Assembly: GCA_040399685.1 (NCBI GenBank)
Contig: JBBART010000022.1
Coordinates: forward strand, 1-64,000
Source of the DNA: CAIQQQ01 sp040399685
GTDB lineage: Bacteria; Pseudomonadota; Alphaproteobacteria; Acetobacterales; Acetobacteraceae
DNA: 64,000 bases
Direction of reading: 5' to 3'
Of this stretch, positions 47,197-55,858 are shown piece after piece. The position numbers were made by a program, and so were the translations under genes. Each line of letters starts with the position of its first letter. The stretch's first letter is position 1. Below the pieces are notes generated by a model. That model made no database searches and was not told where the DNA came from. It was given only the letters and a program-made list of their open reading frames with translations.

Positions 47197-47511
47197 ATGG
47201 CCGAGCGCCCACGCATATTCGACGATCTGGCTGGTGTTGCCGGCGGCGCGCTGTCCGCGCTGTCCGGTTTGCGCGATGAGGCCGAGTCGCTGGTCCGCGC
47301 CAAAGTGGACGAGGCGATCCGCAAGCTGGACCTGGTTCGCCGTGACGAACTGGACGCGGTGGCGGAAATGGCGAGCCTGGCCCGCATCGGCCAGGAAGCG
47401 GCGGAAGCCGAGACAGCAGCCTTGCAGGCCCGGTTAGACGCCATCGAAGCCCGCCTCACCACCCTCGAACCCCAGCCCGCCAGCGGCGGCGCTCCGGGAA
47501 TGATCGTCTAA
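47197..47511 (+). CDS. UbiK/BMFP-type accessory factor
   Basis: This 104-aa protein is a short coiled-coil protein. It begins RPRIFDDLAGVAGGALSALSGL and ends with a predicted heptad region (ALQARLDAIEARLTTLE). This is the layout of YqiC/UbiK proteins, which help ubiquinone synthesis and can promote membrane fusion in vitro. ATG 47197 is the family start. The longer open frame covers the lgt leader. It is divergent from lgt. Confidence 0.85.
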   Translation: MAERPRIFDDLAGVAGGALSALSGLRDEAESLVRAKVDEAIRKLDLVRRDELDAVAEMASLARIGQEAAEAETAALQARLDAIEARLTTLEPQPASGGAPGMIV

Positions 47512-47600
47512 AGCCCTCGTTTGACGACGGTTTTGTGACGAAACTTCACGTCGCGTGTTAACTTGGCGTTGCATCCCGCCGCGCCCTTGCGGCACGAGCA

Positions 47601-47685
47601 TCCCGGCCGGTAGGATTTCTGCATGGCTGGCCGGGACACGAACCCTACCCCGGGGTTGGTTCCGTCAGGCTGCCGGCGAGCCCTT
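47601..47685 (+). ncRNA. Possible structured leader of the ybjN-like gene
   Basis: In the 206-bp gap before the YbjN-like gene three hairpins can form in a row: TCCCGGCC/GGCCGGGA (47601-47636), AACCC/GGGTT (47641-47657) and a weaker GGC/GCC stem beyond. The start codon is about 35 nt further. I do not recognise a known riboswitch. The region could be a leader or a small RNA. The boundaries are approximate. Confidence 0.3.
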
Positions 47686-47717
47686 TATCGGCCTTCCTCA
47701 ACACGGGAGCACCCGCA

Positions 47718-48221
47718 ATGTCCGCGCATATGAGCAGCAGCCACGATCACGCCTCCAACCCACTCGATGTGATGGAGCAAATCGTCAGCGCCAACGAGTG
47801 GGTGTTCGACCGACGCAACGACGCCGAGATGGCGGCCGAAGCGCCCGGAAAATGGTGCGACTACGGACTTTATTTCAGCTGGTCCGATGAGATCAGCGCC
47901 ATGCACTTCACCTGCGCCATCGACCTGAAGGTGCCGGAGAAACGCCGTGCCGCCCTTTTCGAACTGCTGGCGCTGGCCAATGAGCGCCTGTGGATCGGCC
48001 ATTTCGGCATGGACGCCGAGGACGGAGCACCCGTATTCCGGCATTCCGTGCTGCTGCGCGGCGCGCCGGGGGCATCGGCCGAGAGCCTGGAAGATATGAT
48101 CGACATCGCCATCACCGAATGCGAACGATTCTATCCGGCGTTTCAGTTCGTCCTCTGGGGCGGGAAATCCCCTGCGGACGCGTTGCAGGCCGCCATGCTG
48201 GAATGTGTCGGCGAAGCCTGA
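47718..48221 (+). CDS. YbjN domain-containing protein
   Basis: This 167-aa cytoplasmic protein has the YbjN layout: DVMEQIVSANEWVFDRRNDAEMAAE at the N-terminus, then YGLYFSWSDEISAMHFTCAIDLKVPE and RLWIGHFGMDAEDG. YbjN proteins act as chaperone-like sensory factors in motility or stress, but no enzymatic role is known. The start is set at ATG 47718, with GGGAG 8 nt upstream. proC follows 32 bp later, as often seen in alphaproteobacteria. Confidence 0.9.
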   Translation: MSAHMSSSHDHASNPLDVMEQIVSANEWVFDRRNDAEMAAEAPGKWCDYGLYFSWSDEISAMHFTCAIDLKVPEKRRAALFELLALANERLWIGHFGMDAEDGAPVFRHSVLLRGAPGASAESLEDMIDIAITECERFYPAFQFVLWGGKSPADALQAAMLECVGEA

Positions 48222-48253
48222 GGCAAATCGCCTGACTGCAGTTTTGAAAGTTT

Positions 48254-49051
48254 ATGATGTCCATGATTCCGCCTGTCCTGCTCGTCGGCCTTGGCAAGAT
48301 GGGCGGCGCGATGCTGTCCGGTTGGCGCGAGATCGGCCTCTCACCGTCGGTTGCGGTCGATCCGTCGATGCCGCCCAGCCCCGGCCCTGAGATCACCGTT
48401 GTGGCCAGCGCGGCCGACATTCCTGCTGGTTTCGCGCCGGCTGCGATTGTCATCGCCGTCAAGCCGCAATCCGCCCCCGAAACCTTGCCCCTTTACGCCC
48501 GCTTCACAGACGCTGTGATGCTGTCCATCATGGCCGGCCGTGGCATTGCGGGCCTGCGCACGGCACTGGGCGAGGCCGCCGTGGTGCGCGCCATGCCGAA
48601 CACGCCGGCCGCCATCGGCCAGGGCATCACCGTCGCCTGCGCCGGCCCCGGCGTGTCTGAGGCCCAGCGCGATCTTTGCCACACTCTGCTGGCTGCCGTC
48701 GGTGACGTGGCGTGGGTGGACGACGAAGCCCTCATCGACCCCGTGACCGCCATCTCCGGCGGTGGCCCGGCCTATGTGTTCCTGCTGGCCGAGCTGCTGG
48801 AACGCGCCGCGATCGAGCAGGGGATTCCCGCCGCCCTCGCCCGCCAGATGGCCCGCAAGACCGTCTCCGGTTCCGGCGCGTTGCTGGCGGCCAGCGAGCT
48901 CGATGCCGCCACCTTGCGCCGCAACGTCACCAGCCCGTCCGGCACCACCGAGCGCGCCCTGGCCGTGATGATGGAGCACGCGGCCTGGCCTGACACGATT
49001 TCCCGCGCCATTCAGGCGGCCACCGAGCGCTCCCGCGAACTCGGCGGCTGA
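48254..49051 (+). CDS. proC: Pyrroline-5-carboxylate reductase
   Basis: ProC makes proline from 1-pyrroline-5-carboxylate with NAD(P)H. The 265-aa protein has the Rossmann GLGKMGGAML, MPNTPAAIGQG and the family signature SGGGPAYVFLLAELLE, then VTSPSGTTERAL. It sits after the ybjN-like gene and before a TetR-like gene on the same strand. Confidence 0.96.
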   Translation: MMSMIPPVLLVGLGKMGGAMLSGWREIGLSPSVAVDPSMPPSPGPEITVVASAADIPAGFAPAAIVIAVKPQSAPETLPLYARFTDAVMLSIMAGRGIAGLRTALGEAAVVRAMPNTPAAIGQGITVACAGPGVSEAQRDLCHTLLAAVGDVAWVDDEALIDPVTAISGGGPAYVFLLAELLERAAIEQGIPAALARQMARKTVSGSGALLAASELDAATLRRNVTSPSGTTERALAVMMEHAAWPDTISRAIQAATERSRELGG

Positions 49052-49082
49052 CAAAGGCCTCGGGACGCCCTATCTGCGTTGC

Positions 49083-49709
49083 ATGGATGAAATCGCCCCC
49101 GCCCTGGATGCCGGCCAAAATCTCGATCAAGCTCTGATCGCCAGCGCCTTTGCGCTGATCGCCGATCACGGCTGGCATCGTTTTTCCGTGGCAAAGGCCG
49201 CCCAGCACGCCGGGCTGCCGCTGGCGCAGGTGCGCACGCGCTTTCCCTGCAGCCTGTCGGTGCTGATGCGCTTCGGCGCCCTGGCCGATCAGGCAGCGCT
49301 CACCGGCGCGATCACCGATGGCCCGGTGCGCGATCGGGTGTTCGACATCGTCATGCGTCGGATTGACGCGCTGCAGGCCCATCGCGCCGGCGTTGTGGCG
49401 TTGCTGCGCGACCTGCCGATGCATCCGCTCACTGCCCTGGCCTTGGCGCCCGCAAGCATGGCCAGCATGGCCTGGATGCTGGAAGCCGTGGGCCTGGACG
49501 CCACCGGCGTGCGCGGCACCTTGCGCACCAAGGGCATGTTGCTGATGTGGCTCGCCACACTCCGCGCCTGGACCAAAGACGACAGCGAGGATCTGTCCGC
49601 CACCATGGCCGAGTTGGACAAGGCCTTGAACCGCGCCGAACAGGCCGAAACGACGATGCGAGACATGTTTGGGGATTCGCGCAACGAGACTGCTACTGAA
49701 GTGCCATGA
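49083..49709 (+). CDS. TetR/COQ9-like protein
   Basis: This 208-aa protein begins with a TetR-type helix-turn-helix (LIASAFALIADHGWHRFSVAKAAQHAGLPLAQVR). The C-terminal helical domain (GVRGTLRTKGMLLMWLATLRAW) is reminiscent of COQ9-like or TetR ligand domains. It may regulate neighbouring genes or act in quinone metabolism. No operator is seen. It lies 31 bp after proC. The TetR reading is the simpler one. Confidence 0.8.
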   Translation: MDEIAPALDAGQNLDQALIASAFALIADHGWHRFSVAKAAQHAGLPLAQVRTRFPCSLSVLMRFGALADQAALTGAITDGPVRDRVFDIVMRRIDALQAHRAGVVALLRDLPMHPLTALALAPASMASMAWMLEAVGLDATGVRGTLRTKGMLLMWLATLRAWTKDDSEDLSATMAELDKALNRAEQAETTMRDMFGDSRNETATEVP

Positions 49710-49727
49710 AAACGTCTTGACTTAAGG

Positions 49728-49756
49728 TTGCTCCCCCGCGCCCAAAGCGGCTAGAC
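49728..49756 (+). promoter_or_regulatory. Candidate promoter of the phasin gene
   Basis: TTGCTC (49728-49733) and CTAGAC (49751-49756) are spaced by 17 nt, 46 nt before the phasin ATG, in the gap after the TetR-like gene. CTTGAC also occurs just upstream. The match to a housekeeping promoter is modest. Confidence 0.35.
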
Positions 49757-49802
49757 CCACCATGCGTGTCTGCGTCATCACCGATCCAGGAGCCCCCAAA
49801 AA

Positions 49803-50294
49803 ATGGCCGAAACCAGCCCTGTCAATCCGTTCGCAATCGCCATGAACCAAGCCAAGTCGGCCGCTGAGGACATGACCAAGATGTTCGCTGAAATGAAAAT
49901 TCCAGGCATGTCCGGAATGCCTGAGATGCCCGACGGCTCCGCGCTGATGGATGCCTACAAGCGCAACCTTGAAGCGATGTCCGCCGCGAACAAGATCGCC
50001 CTCGAAGGCGCCCAGGCCGTTGCCAAGCGCCACATGGAAATTATGCAGCAGACCATGGCTGAACTCAGCGAAAACCTGCGCGGCATGAACGGCACCGCTT
50101 CGCCGGCCGACAAGGCCACCAAGCAGACCGAAATGCTGAAAACCGCTTACGAACGTGCGGTGGCCAACACCAAGGAACTGGCCGACCTGATCCAGCACGC
50201 CAACGGCGAAGCTCTCACCCTGCTGAACAAGCGCTTCGTTGAAGCCATGGACGAAGCCAAGACCCTTCTGGCCAAAGCAGCACCGCACGCCTGA
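49803..50294 (+). CDS. Phasin family protein
   Basis: This 163-aa protein is mostly amphipathic helix. It has MTKMFAEMKIPG, then YKRNLEAMSAANKIALEGAQAVAKRHMEI, the phasin (PhaP-type) core. It would coat polyhydroxyalkanoate granules or act as a membrane-associated helper. It has a strong AGGAG site upstream and a perfect hairpin terminator after it. No phaC or phaA gene is seen in this window. Confidence 0.88.
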   Translation: MAETSPVNPFAIAMNQAKSAAEDMTKMFAEMKIPGMSGMPEMPDGSALMDAYKRNLEAMSAANKIALEGAQAVAKRHMEIMQQTMAELSENLRGMNGTASPADKATKQTEMLKTAYERAVANTKELADLIQHANGEALTLLNKRFVEAMDEAKTLLAKAAPHA

Positions 50295-50353
50295 GACCGT
50301 CTGCACGGCAGACGAGGATTTGGGCTCTCCATGATTTCAGGGGTCCTGGCATA

Positions 50354-50406
50354 AAAACGGGGCCATGGGCGGCGGTTATTAAAACCGTCACCCATGGCCC
50401 CGTTTT
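50354..50406. terminator. Strong bidirectional terminator between phasin and prpF-like genes
   Basis: The stem AAAACGGGGCCATGGG (50354-50369) pairs with CCCATGGCCCCGTTTT (50391-50406). An inner GGTT/AACC stem lies around the loop. A- and T-runs flank it, so it can end both the phasin mRNA and the long minus-strand TRAP operon. Confidence 0.93.
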
Positions 50407-50437
50407 CCATGCTGGGATGCCAGGCCGTGCTTCCTGC

Positions 50438-51523
50438 CTACGCCTTCGCGCGTGGGACGAACACATTGCCCTGCATAATGGGACGCGCAGTGCGGAGAAT
50501 GCCGGCCTTGACCACTTTCAAGGTCGGGCCTTCGCCTGTGGTTTCCATGCGCACGTCCACTTGGCCCGACGGATGTTCGATCCAAATGGTGCGCGGATTG
50601 CCATCCGGGCGAACGGCCAGATCATAGGCAACCGAGCCTTCGAGCAGGCAGGCGGTGGCCACGCACACAGCGCCTGTCACGGCGTGCGCCGCGTGCAGCT
50701 TGTGCGGGGTGAGATAGCGCGAGGTGATGGCGCCGGTGCCGCGTGGCTTGGAGAGCAGGCCCACTTTCGGCATCACGCTGTCCGTCACATCACCAAAGCC
50801 CATGCGGCGACCAGCTTCCAGGCGAATGGCCTCGATGCGGGCCAGCAGCACCTTGTTGCCGTCGATCTCGGCGCGGCCTTCGATGCCGGTAAGGCCCAGA
50901 TCGGCGGCGCGCATCAGCACCATAGGCATGGCCACGTCGAGGCAGGAGACGTCGATGCCGTCGATGGTCTCCATGGCATGGCCGGAGGGCAGCATGACGC
51001 CGGTCTTGGCGCCCACGGCATCCATGAAGTTGAGGATAATGGGCGCTGCGGTGCCGGGCACGCCATCGATGGCGGCGTCTCCGGTGTAGTTGACGATGCC
51101 GCCCGGGGTCTGCACCACGGCCTCGATACGGCTGTCGGTGTTGACGTCATAGATGGTCACCGAGGTGGTGCCGTCCTGCGCCTTGACCATGCCGGTCTCG
51201 ATGGCGAAAGGCCCGACGCCGGAGAGCATGTTGCCGCAGGACGGCCCGGTGTCGACGATCGGGCGGGTGACGTCCACCTGGGCGAACAGGTAATCGACAT
51301 CCACGCCCTCTCGGGTGGATTTGGACACGATGGCCACCTTGCTGGTCAGCGTGTCGGTGCCGCCGAGGCCGTCGATCTGGCGGGCATCGGGGGAGCCCAT
51401 CACCGCCAGCAGCACGCGATCGCGGCTGGCGATGTCGGACGGCAGGTCACTGGCCTTGAAATACGGACCTTTGGACGTGCCGCCCCGCATGAAGAGGCAC
51501 GGGATCGACAGGTGGTCATGCAT
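50438..51523 (-). CDS. PrpF/4-oxalomesaconate tautomerase-family isomerase
   Basis: This 361-aa protein belongs to the PrpF/DapF-like fold group. It shows LFMRGGTSKGPYF at the N-terminus, DTGPSCGNMLSGVGPFA (catalytic Cys) and a second Cys region near TGAVCVATACLL. Members isomerise 4-oxalomesaconate, 2-methylaconitate or aconitate by proton transfer. With the TRAP transporter and tcuAB upstream, a tricarboxylate isomerase role (for example trans/cis-aconitate) is attractive but unproven. It is the last gene of the minus-strand cluster. Confidence 0.85.
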   Translation of the reverse strand: MHDHLSIPCLFMRGGTSKGPYFKASDLPSDIASRDRVLLAVMGSPDARQIDGLGGTDTLTSKVAIVSKSTREGVDVDYLFAQVDVTRPIVDTGPSCGNMLSGVGPFAIETGMVKAQDGTTSVTIYDVNTDSRIEAVVQTPGGIVNYTGDAAIDGVPGTAAPIILNFMDAVGAKTGVMLPSGHAMETIDGIDVSCLDVAMPMVLMRAADLGLTGIEGRAEIDGNKVLLARIEAIRLEAGRRMGFGDVTDSVMPKVGLLSKPRGTGAITSRYLTPHKLHAAHAVTGAVCVATACLLEGSVAYDLAVRPDGNPRTIWIEHPSGQVDVRMETTGEGPTLKVVKAGILRTARPIMQGNVFVPRAKA

Positions 51524-51539
51524 GCGTGGGCGCTTTCAA

Positions 51540-52997
51540 TTACATTCCGAGCAGACGCGGGAAGAACAGGGTAAGTCCGGGCCAGTAGGTGATAACGACC
51601 AGAAAGCCGATCATGGTGAGCAGCCATGGCAGCACGGCCAGGGTCAACTCGCTGATCCCCATCTTGGCGATGCCGGAGGCGACGTAAAGGTTCAACCCCA
51701 CCGGCGGGTGGCAGAGCCCGATTTCCATGTTCACGGCCATCATGATGCCGAAATGTACCGGATTGACGCCGAGGCGGGCGGCAACCGGGAACAGGATGGG
51801 CGCGAAGATCAGCACGATCGCGGCCGGGTCCATCACGTTGCCGGCGGCGAGCAGGATGAGGTTGCAGACCAGCAGGAAGCTGATGATGCCGAAGCCCTGG
51901 TTGCTCATCCAATCCGCCATGCCCTGCGGGATCTGTTCTGACACCATCAGGAACGAGAACAGCACGGCGTTGGTGACGATATACAGGATCATCGCCGACA
52001 TCGCGGCCGAGTTCAGCAGAACGGTGGGCACGTCGGACAGCTTGAGGTCCTTGTAGACGAACACCGACACGAAGAACGCATAGACCGCGGCCATGGCGGC
52101 GGCTTCGGTGGGGGTGAACAGCCCGGCATAGATGCCGCCGATGACGATGACGATCAGGAACAGGCCCCAGAAGCTGTCCAGGAACGCTTTGCCGCGCTCG
52201 CCCCAGCTGGCGCGTTCCATGCGGGGATAGTCGTTCTTATAGGCCTGATAGAAGGTCATGGCGCCAAGCAGCGTGGCCAGGCAGATGCCGGGCACGATGC
52301 CGGCGATGAACAACTGGCCGATCGAAGCGGAGCTGACGCTGCGGCCATCGGGACCGATGACGCTCATGCCAGAGGTGGCGACCGAGTAGATCACCAGGTT
52401 GATGGAGGGCGGAAACAGAATGCCGAGCGCGCCGGAGGTGGCGATCACGCCGGCGCCGAAGCGCTTCGGATAGCCCTGCTTGACCATGGCCGGCAGCAGG
52501 ATGGAGCCGATGGCGACCACGGTTGCAACCGACGAGCCGGAAATGGCGGCAAACAGCGCGCAGGACACAACGCCCGCAAGGCCCAGTCCGCCATACCAAT
52601 GGCCGATCAGCGTGGTGGCGAAATAGATCATGCGCTTCGCCACCCCGCCGCGGGTGAGGAAGTTGCCAGCAAGGATGAAGAACGGGATCGACATGATCTC
52701 GAACTTCTCGATGCCGGTAAACAATTTCAGTGACACCGCTACGATCGGCACGTCGGTCATGGTGAACATGAACGTCAGCACGGACAGGCCAAGGGCGATC
52801 GAGATCGGCATGCCGGTGATGAACAGCGAGATCAGCAGGCCGGCGATGATCAGCCCGCGCGCACCGGACGGCACGACGATGATGCCCATCTTGGACAGCA
52901 GGCACACGCCCAGCAGCACAAGCGGCGCTGCAATCATGATGGCAGCGTTCGTGGCCCCTTTGTTGGGGGGGATGGTGTCGGCGGTGATGCTGCTCAT
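51540..52997 (-). CDS. TRAP transporter large permease (DctM)
   Basis: This 485-aa membrane protein has the large-subunit layout of TRAP transporters, with 12-14 helices and the motifs SIPFFILAGNFLTRGGVAKRMI and GLCHPPVGLNLYVASGIAKM. An N-terminal extension of ~40 residues carries one or two extra hydrophobic segments. It moves the substrate with the small subunit DctQ, which it follows with a 4-bp overlap. The substrate is probably a tricarboxylate, judged from the tcuAB neighbours. Confidence 0.94.
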   Translation of the reverse strand: MSSITADTIPPNKGATNAAIMIAAPLVLLGVCLLSKMGIIVVPSGARGLIIAGLLISLFITGMPISIALGLSVLTFMFTMTDVPIVAVSLKLFTGIEKFEIMSIPFFILAGNFLTRGGVAKRMIYFATTLIGHWYGGLGLAGVVSCALFAAISGSSVATVVAIGSILLPAMVKQGYPKRFGAGVIATSGALGILFPPSINLVIYSVATSGMSVIGPDGRSVSSASIGQLFIAGIVPGICLATLLGAMTFYQAYKNDYPRMERASWGERGKAFLDSFWGLFLIVIVIGGIYAGLFTPTEAAAMAAVYAFFVSVFVYKDLKLSDVPTVLLNSAAMSAMILYIVTNAVLFSFLMVSEQIPQGMADWMSNQGFGIISFLLVCNLILLAAGNVMDPAAIVLIFAPILFPVAARLGVNPVHFGIMMAVNMEIGLCHPPVGLNLYVASGIAKMGISELTLAVLPWLLTMIGFLVVITYWPGLTLFFPRLLGM

Positions 52998-53587
52998 GCT
53001 TTTATTCCCTGGTGCGCGGGCAGTCCGCCTTGCGGGTGCAGCGCCGGCACATCTTCATCGATTCCGTCCACGTGATGGCTGGCATGCGGCACGTCGCCAG
53101 TGCGCCAGAACGTCCAGGCCACTTGCAGGAAGCGAAAGCACATCAGGCCCGAGCCGAGCGGAATGGCGAGGTAGACGATCCATTTCGGGGCTTCGAGATC
53201 GTTGGAACGGCTGTCGGTCTCGGACAGATCCCAGACAAACGACGCGCCGAGGGTGGCGATGATGCCGGTGAACACAGCGCCGGCCATCAGGCCGAACAGG
53301 ATCACCTTGAAGCGATGATTGATGCCGAGCCGGTTGACCAGCACGTCCACGCCCACATGCACGCCCTGCCGCACGCCGTACGCCGCGCCGAACTTGGCCA
53401 TCCAGACGAACATGTAGATGCACAGCTCCTGTGCCCATGTCATGTCGATGTCGTGCAGATAGGGGAACAGGAACGGCACCGTGCTGCCGTAGCGATGCAG
53501 AACAGCAACGAAGATAAGCACCGTGGCTCCGCCGATCAGGAGGGAGATGATGATCTCCTCCAGCCGGTCAAGAATCCTGAGAAACAT
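52994..53587 (-). CDS. TRAP transporter small permease (DctQ)
   Basis: This 197-aa membrane protein has four predicted helices. It begins RILDRLEEIIISLLIGGATVLIF and contains TWAQELCIYMFVWMAKFGAAYGVRQGVHV, the DctQ signature of Trp-x2-Glu and the R-x-G-x-H region. It forms the stabilising subunit for DctM, whose start overlaps its stop by 4 bp. It follows the dctP gene after 28 bp. Confidence 0.93.
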   Translation of the reverse strand: MFLRILDRLEEIIISLLIGGATVLIFVAVLHRYGSTVPFLFPYLHDIDMTWAQELCIYMFVWMAKFGAAYGVRQGVHVGVDVLVNRLGINHRFKVILFGLMAGAVFTGIIATLGASFVWDLSETDSRSNDLEAPKWIVYLAIPLGSGLMCFRFLQVAWTFWRTGDVPHASHHVDGIDEDVPALHPQGGLPAHQGIKA

Positions 53588-53615
53588 TATGCGATCCTTG
53601 ACCGGTCAGTGGAAA

Positions 53616-54629
53616 TCAGTTGGCGGGCGTGCGGCCGGTGGCCTTCAGCGCTTCGTCGATCATGTCTTTGCCGATGCGCGATTCGGCCGTTTTGTAGATC
53701 GGCATCATCGCGTCCATCCACACCTTCTTCTCGGCTGCGGTGGGCACATACACGTCGGTCTTGCCGGTGGCCTTGATGGCGGCCAGGGCCGTCGCGTTGT
53801 CCTGCACCGAGATCGAGTTGTTGTAGGCGGTGGCTTCGGCCATCGCGCGGTCGAGTTGGGTGCGGATGTCGGCGGGCAGCGCGTCCCAATACTTTTTGTT
53901 CACGATCACCGCATATTGCAGGTGCACATGATACAGCTCGGTGATGTTCTTCTGAACTTCGTTGAGCTTCTGGGTGGTGTAGTTCGACGCCGTGTTCTGC
54001 GCGCCGTCCACAACGCCGCTCTGCAGGGCCTGGTAGAGTTCGGAGAACGCCATGATCTGCGGGTTGGCGCCCATCAGGCGCAACGTCTGGTCATCGACCT
54101 TGGAGCCGGAGATGCGAATCTTGAGGCCCTTCAGGTCGTCTGGCTTGACCAGCGGCTTGTTGGCCGAGATCACATAGAACCCGTTGTCCCAGTAGCCGAG
54201 CCCCTTGATGCCCTTGGTCTCAAGCCGCTTGAACAGGCCCTGGCCGAGCGGGCCGGTGATCACCTTGTCGTAGGTGACCTGGTCGGGGAACAGGAACGGC
54301 AGGTCGAGGACTTCGAACTGCTTCACACCGAGCGGCGCGAATTTCGCGGTCGACGGCGCCAGGATCTGCACGGCGCCAAGCTGCAGCGCCTCCATTTCCT
54401 CGGCATCCTTGTAGAGCGTCGAGTTCGGGTAGATTTCGATCTTTACTTTGCCGTCGGTATATTTTTCCGCCAGTTCCTTGAACTTGAGCGCGGCTTTACC
54501 CTTCGGCGCAGCGTCGGTCACCACGTGGCTGAACTTGATGACGATCGGCGCCTGCGCCTTGGCAGTGCCGATCAAGCCAAATCCGACCACGAGCGTGGCC
54601 ACGCCGATAGCCCAATTGAACGGTTTCAT
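53616..54629 (-). CDS. TRAP transporter substrate-binding protein (DctP)
   Basis: This 337-aa periplasmic protein has a signal peptide ending TAKAQ near residue 25. The DctP-like fold shows IKFSHVVTDAAPKGKAALKF, the YWDNGFYVISANKPL hinge and the ligand-binding Arg in GLKIRISGSKVD. The conserved binding Arg indicates a carboxylate ligand. ATG 54629 was chosen because the longer frame adds a charged leader. It starts 113 bp after the tcuB stop, so it may have its own promoter. Confidence 0.94.
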   Translation of the reverse strand: MKPFNWAIGVATLVVGFGLIGTAKAQAPIVIKFSHVVTDAAPKGKAALKFKELAEKYTDGKVKIEIYPNSTLYKDAEEMEALQLGAVQILAPSTAKFAPLGVKQFEVLDLPFLFPDQVTYDKVITGPLGQGLFKRLETKGIKGLGYWDNGFYVISANKPLVKPDDLKGLKIRISGSKVDDQTLRLMGANPQIMAFSELYQALQSGVVDGAQNTASNYTTQKLNEVQKNITELYHVHLQYAVIVNKKYWDALPADIRTQLDRAMAEATAYNNSISVQDNATALAAIKATGKTDVYVPTAAEKKVWMDAMMPIYKTAESRIGKDMIDEALKATGRTPAN

Positions 54630-54742
54630 GTCTCGCTCCCACGCCATATTTGTTCTTATTCCCGCGCAAACGGGACTGACCTTCAAACTGCGTGGAATTT
54701 ACCCATGTTTCAAGCCCCGTTCGCGCAAGATCGTATCGCGGC

Positions 54743-55858
54743 CTAGCCTTCGCCCACCAGCGCGTTGCGTTGACGTTCCACCGCGGCCTTCAGCAAGGCC
54801 GTGGCGCGGTAGATGCCGTGGACGAATTTTCCATACGGCAGCAATACGAACAATGCGAGAATGATACCAAGGTGGACCGACAATAAAATACCCATCGCCG
54901 GCGTGCTGCGGAGCAACAAAAGCAACAGGCCGGTCAAGGCCGTGAGCAACAACAGCATAAGCAGCGCGTAATCCCCGCCCAGCACACGCCGCGCCACCGG
55001 CGCAGGGTCAGTCGCGATCTTTACCCATACCAGGCCGCAGCAGCCCACAACCATGCCGATACCACCGAGCGTGCCAAGGATGACGGGCAGGCTGTACCAG
55101 GAATAAGGGGCGATCCAGCCTAGGAAATGGTCCATCAGCGTGGCAACGGACGTTGAGGCGAAGCACAGCAGGAACCCGTACATCATCGCGTGATGCAGGC
55201 GACGGCGGGTCTGGGAGAAGCTCTCGTCGAGGTCGTTACACCCTTCGCCGGCGCCGCCGAGGTAACGAAGCGTCGCCACGTCATGCAAGGCGCGGCCGAG
55301 CGCCTTGAGCGTGATCGGGCCACTCAACGGCGAACGCGTGTCGCGCCAGAAGCGCACGGCGCCGACGATCAAGGCCACAATGGAGAACACCAGCGTGCCG
55401 CCCGCCACCGCCGACATCACGCCCCACGGGATGATGCGATAGAACGCGCCGGGTCCGGTCTGCGCGCTGAACAGCACCGATGACGACTGGATCAGCATCG
55501 TCAGGATCAGCACCAGCGCCAGGGCCGCCGCCACCACCAGGGCCACCACCACACCGTTGCGCTCGAACGCACGAGCCAGCGGCCGGGGCCAGGCGTATTC
55601 ACCGTAGGTTTCCAGACGCACCTCGGCGAATGTCTTGGGCAGGTTGATGCCGAATTCATGCGGCGGCGAGAACTGGCAGGCGTGGTAGCAGCCGTTACAG
55701 TTGTGGCACAGATTGGCCAGGTACGACATGTCCGTCACGGTGAAGTCGCGCTGCAGTTCCATCGCCGGAAACACCGCGCAATAGCCTTCACAATATCGAC
55801 AGGCGTTGCAGATCTCGATGGCGCGCTTGGCTTCGAGGGTGGCCTCAGTTGCTTGCAT
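54743..55858 (-). CDS. tcuB: Tricarballylate utilisation protein B (TcuB/CitB-type)
   Basis: TcuB oxidises reduced TcuA and passes electrons to the quinone pool. The 371-aa protein has two [4Fe-4S] motifs near the N-terminus, CNACRYCEGYC and CHNCNGCYHAC. A block of about six transmembrane helices follows. It overlaps tcuA by 14 bp. It was first described for tricarballylate use in Salmonella, and homologues occur in citrate-linked clusters, hence the alternative CitB name. Confidence 0.94.
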   Translation of the reverse strand: MQATEATLEAKRAIEICNACRYCEGYCAVFPAMELQRDFTVTDMSYLANLCHNCNGCYHACQFSPPHEFGINLPKTFAEVRLETYGEYAWPRPLARAFERNGVVVALVVAAALALVLILTMLIQSSSVLFSAQTGPGAFYRIIPWGVMSAVAGGTLVFSIVALIVGAVRFWRDTRSPLSGPITLKALGRALHDVATLRYLGGAGEGCNDLDESFSQTRRRLHHAMMYGFLLCFASTSVATLMDHFLGWIAPYSWYSLPVILGTLGGIGMVVGCCGLVWVKIATDPAPVARRVLGGDYALLMLLLLTALTGLLLLLLRSTPAMGILLSVHLGIILALFVLLPYGKFVHGIYRATALLKAAVERQRNALVGEG

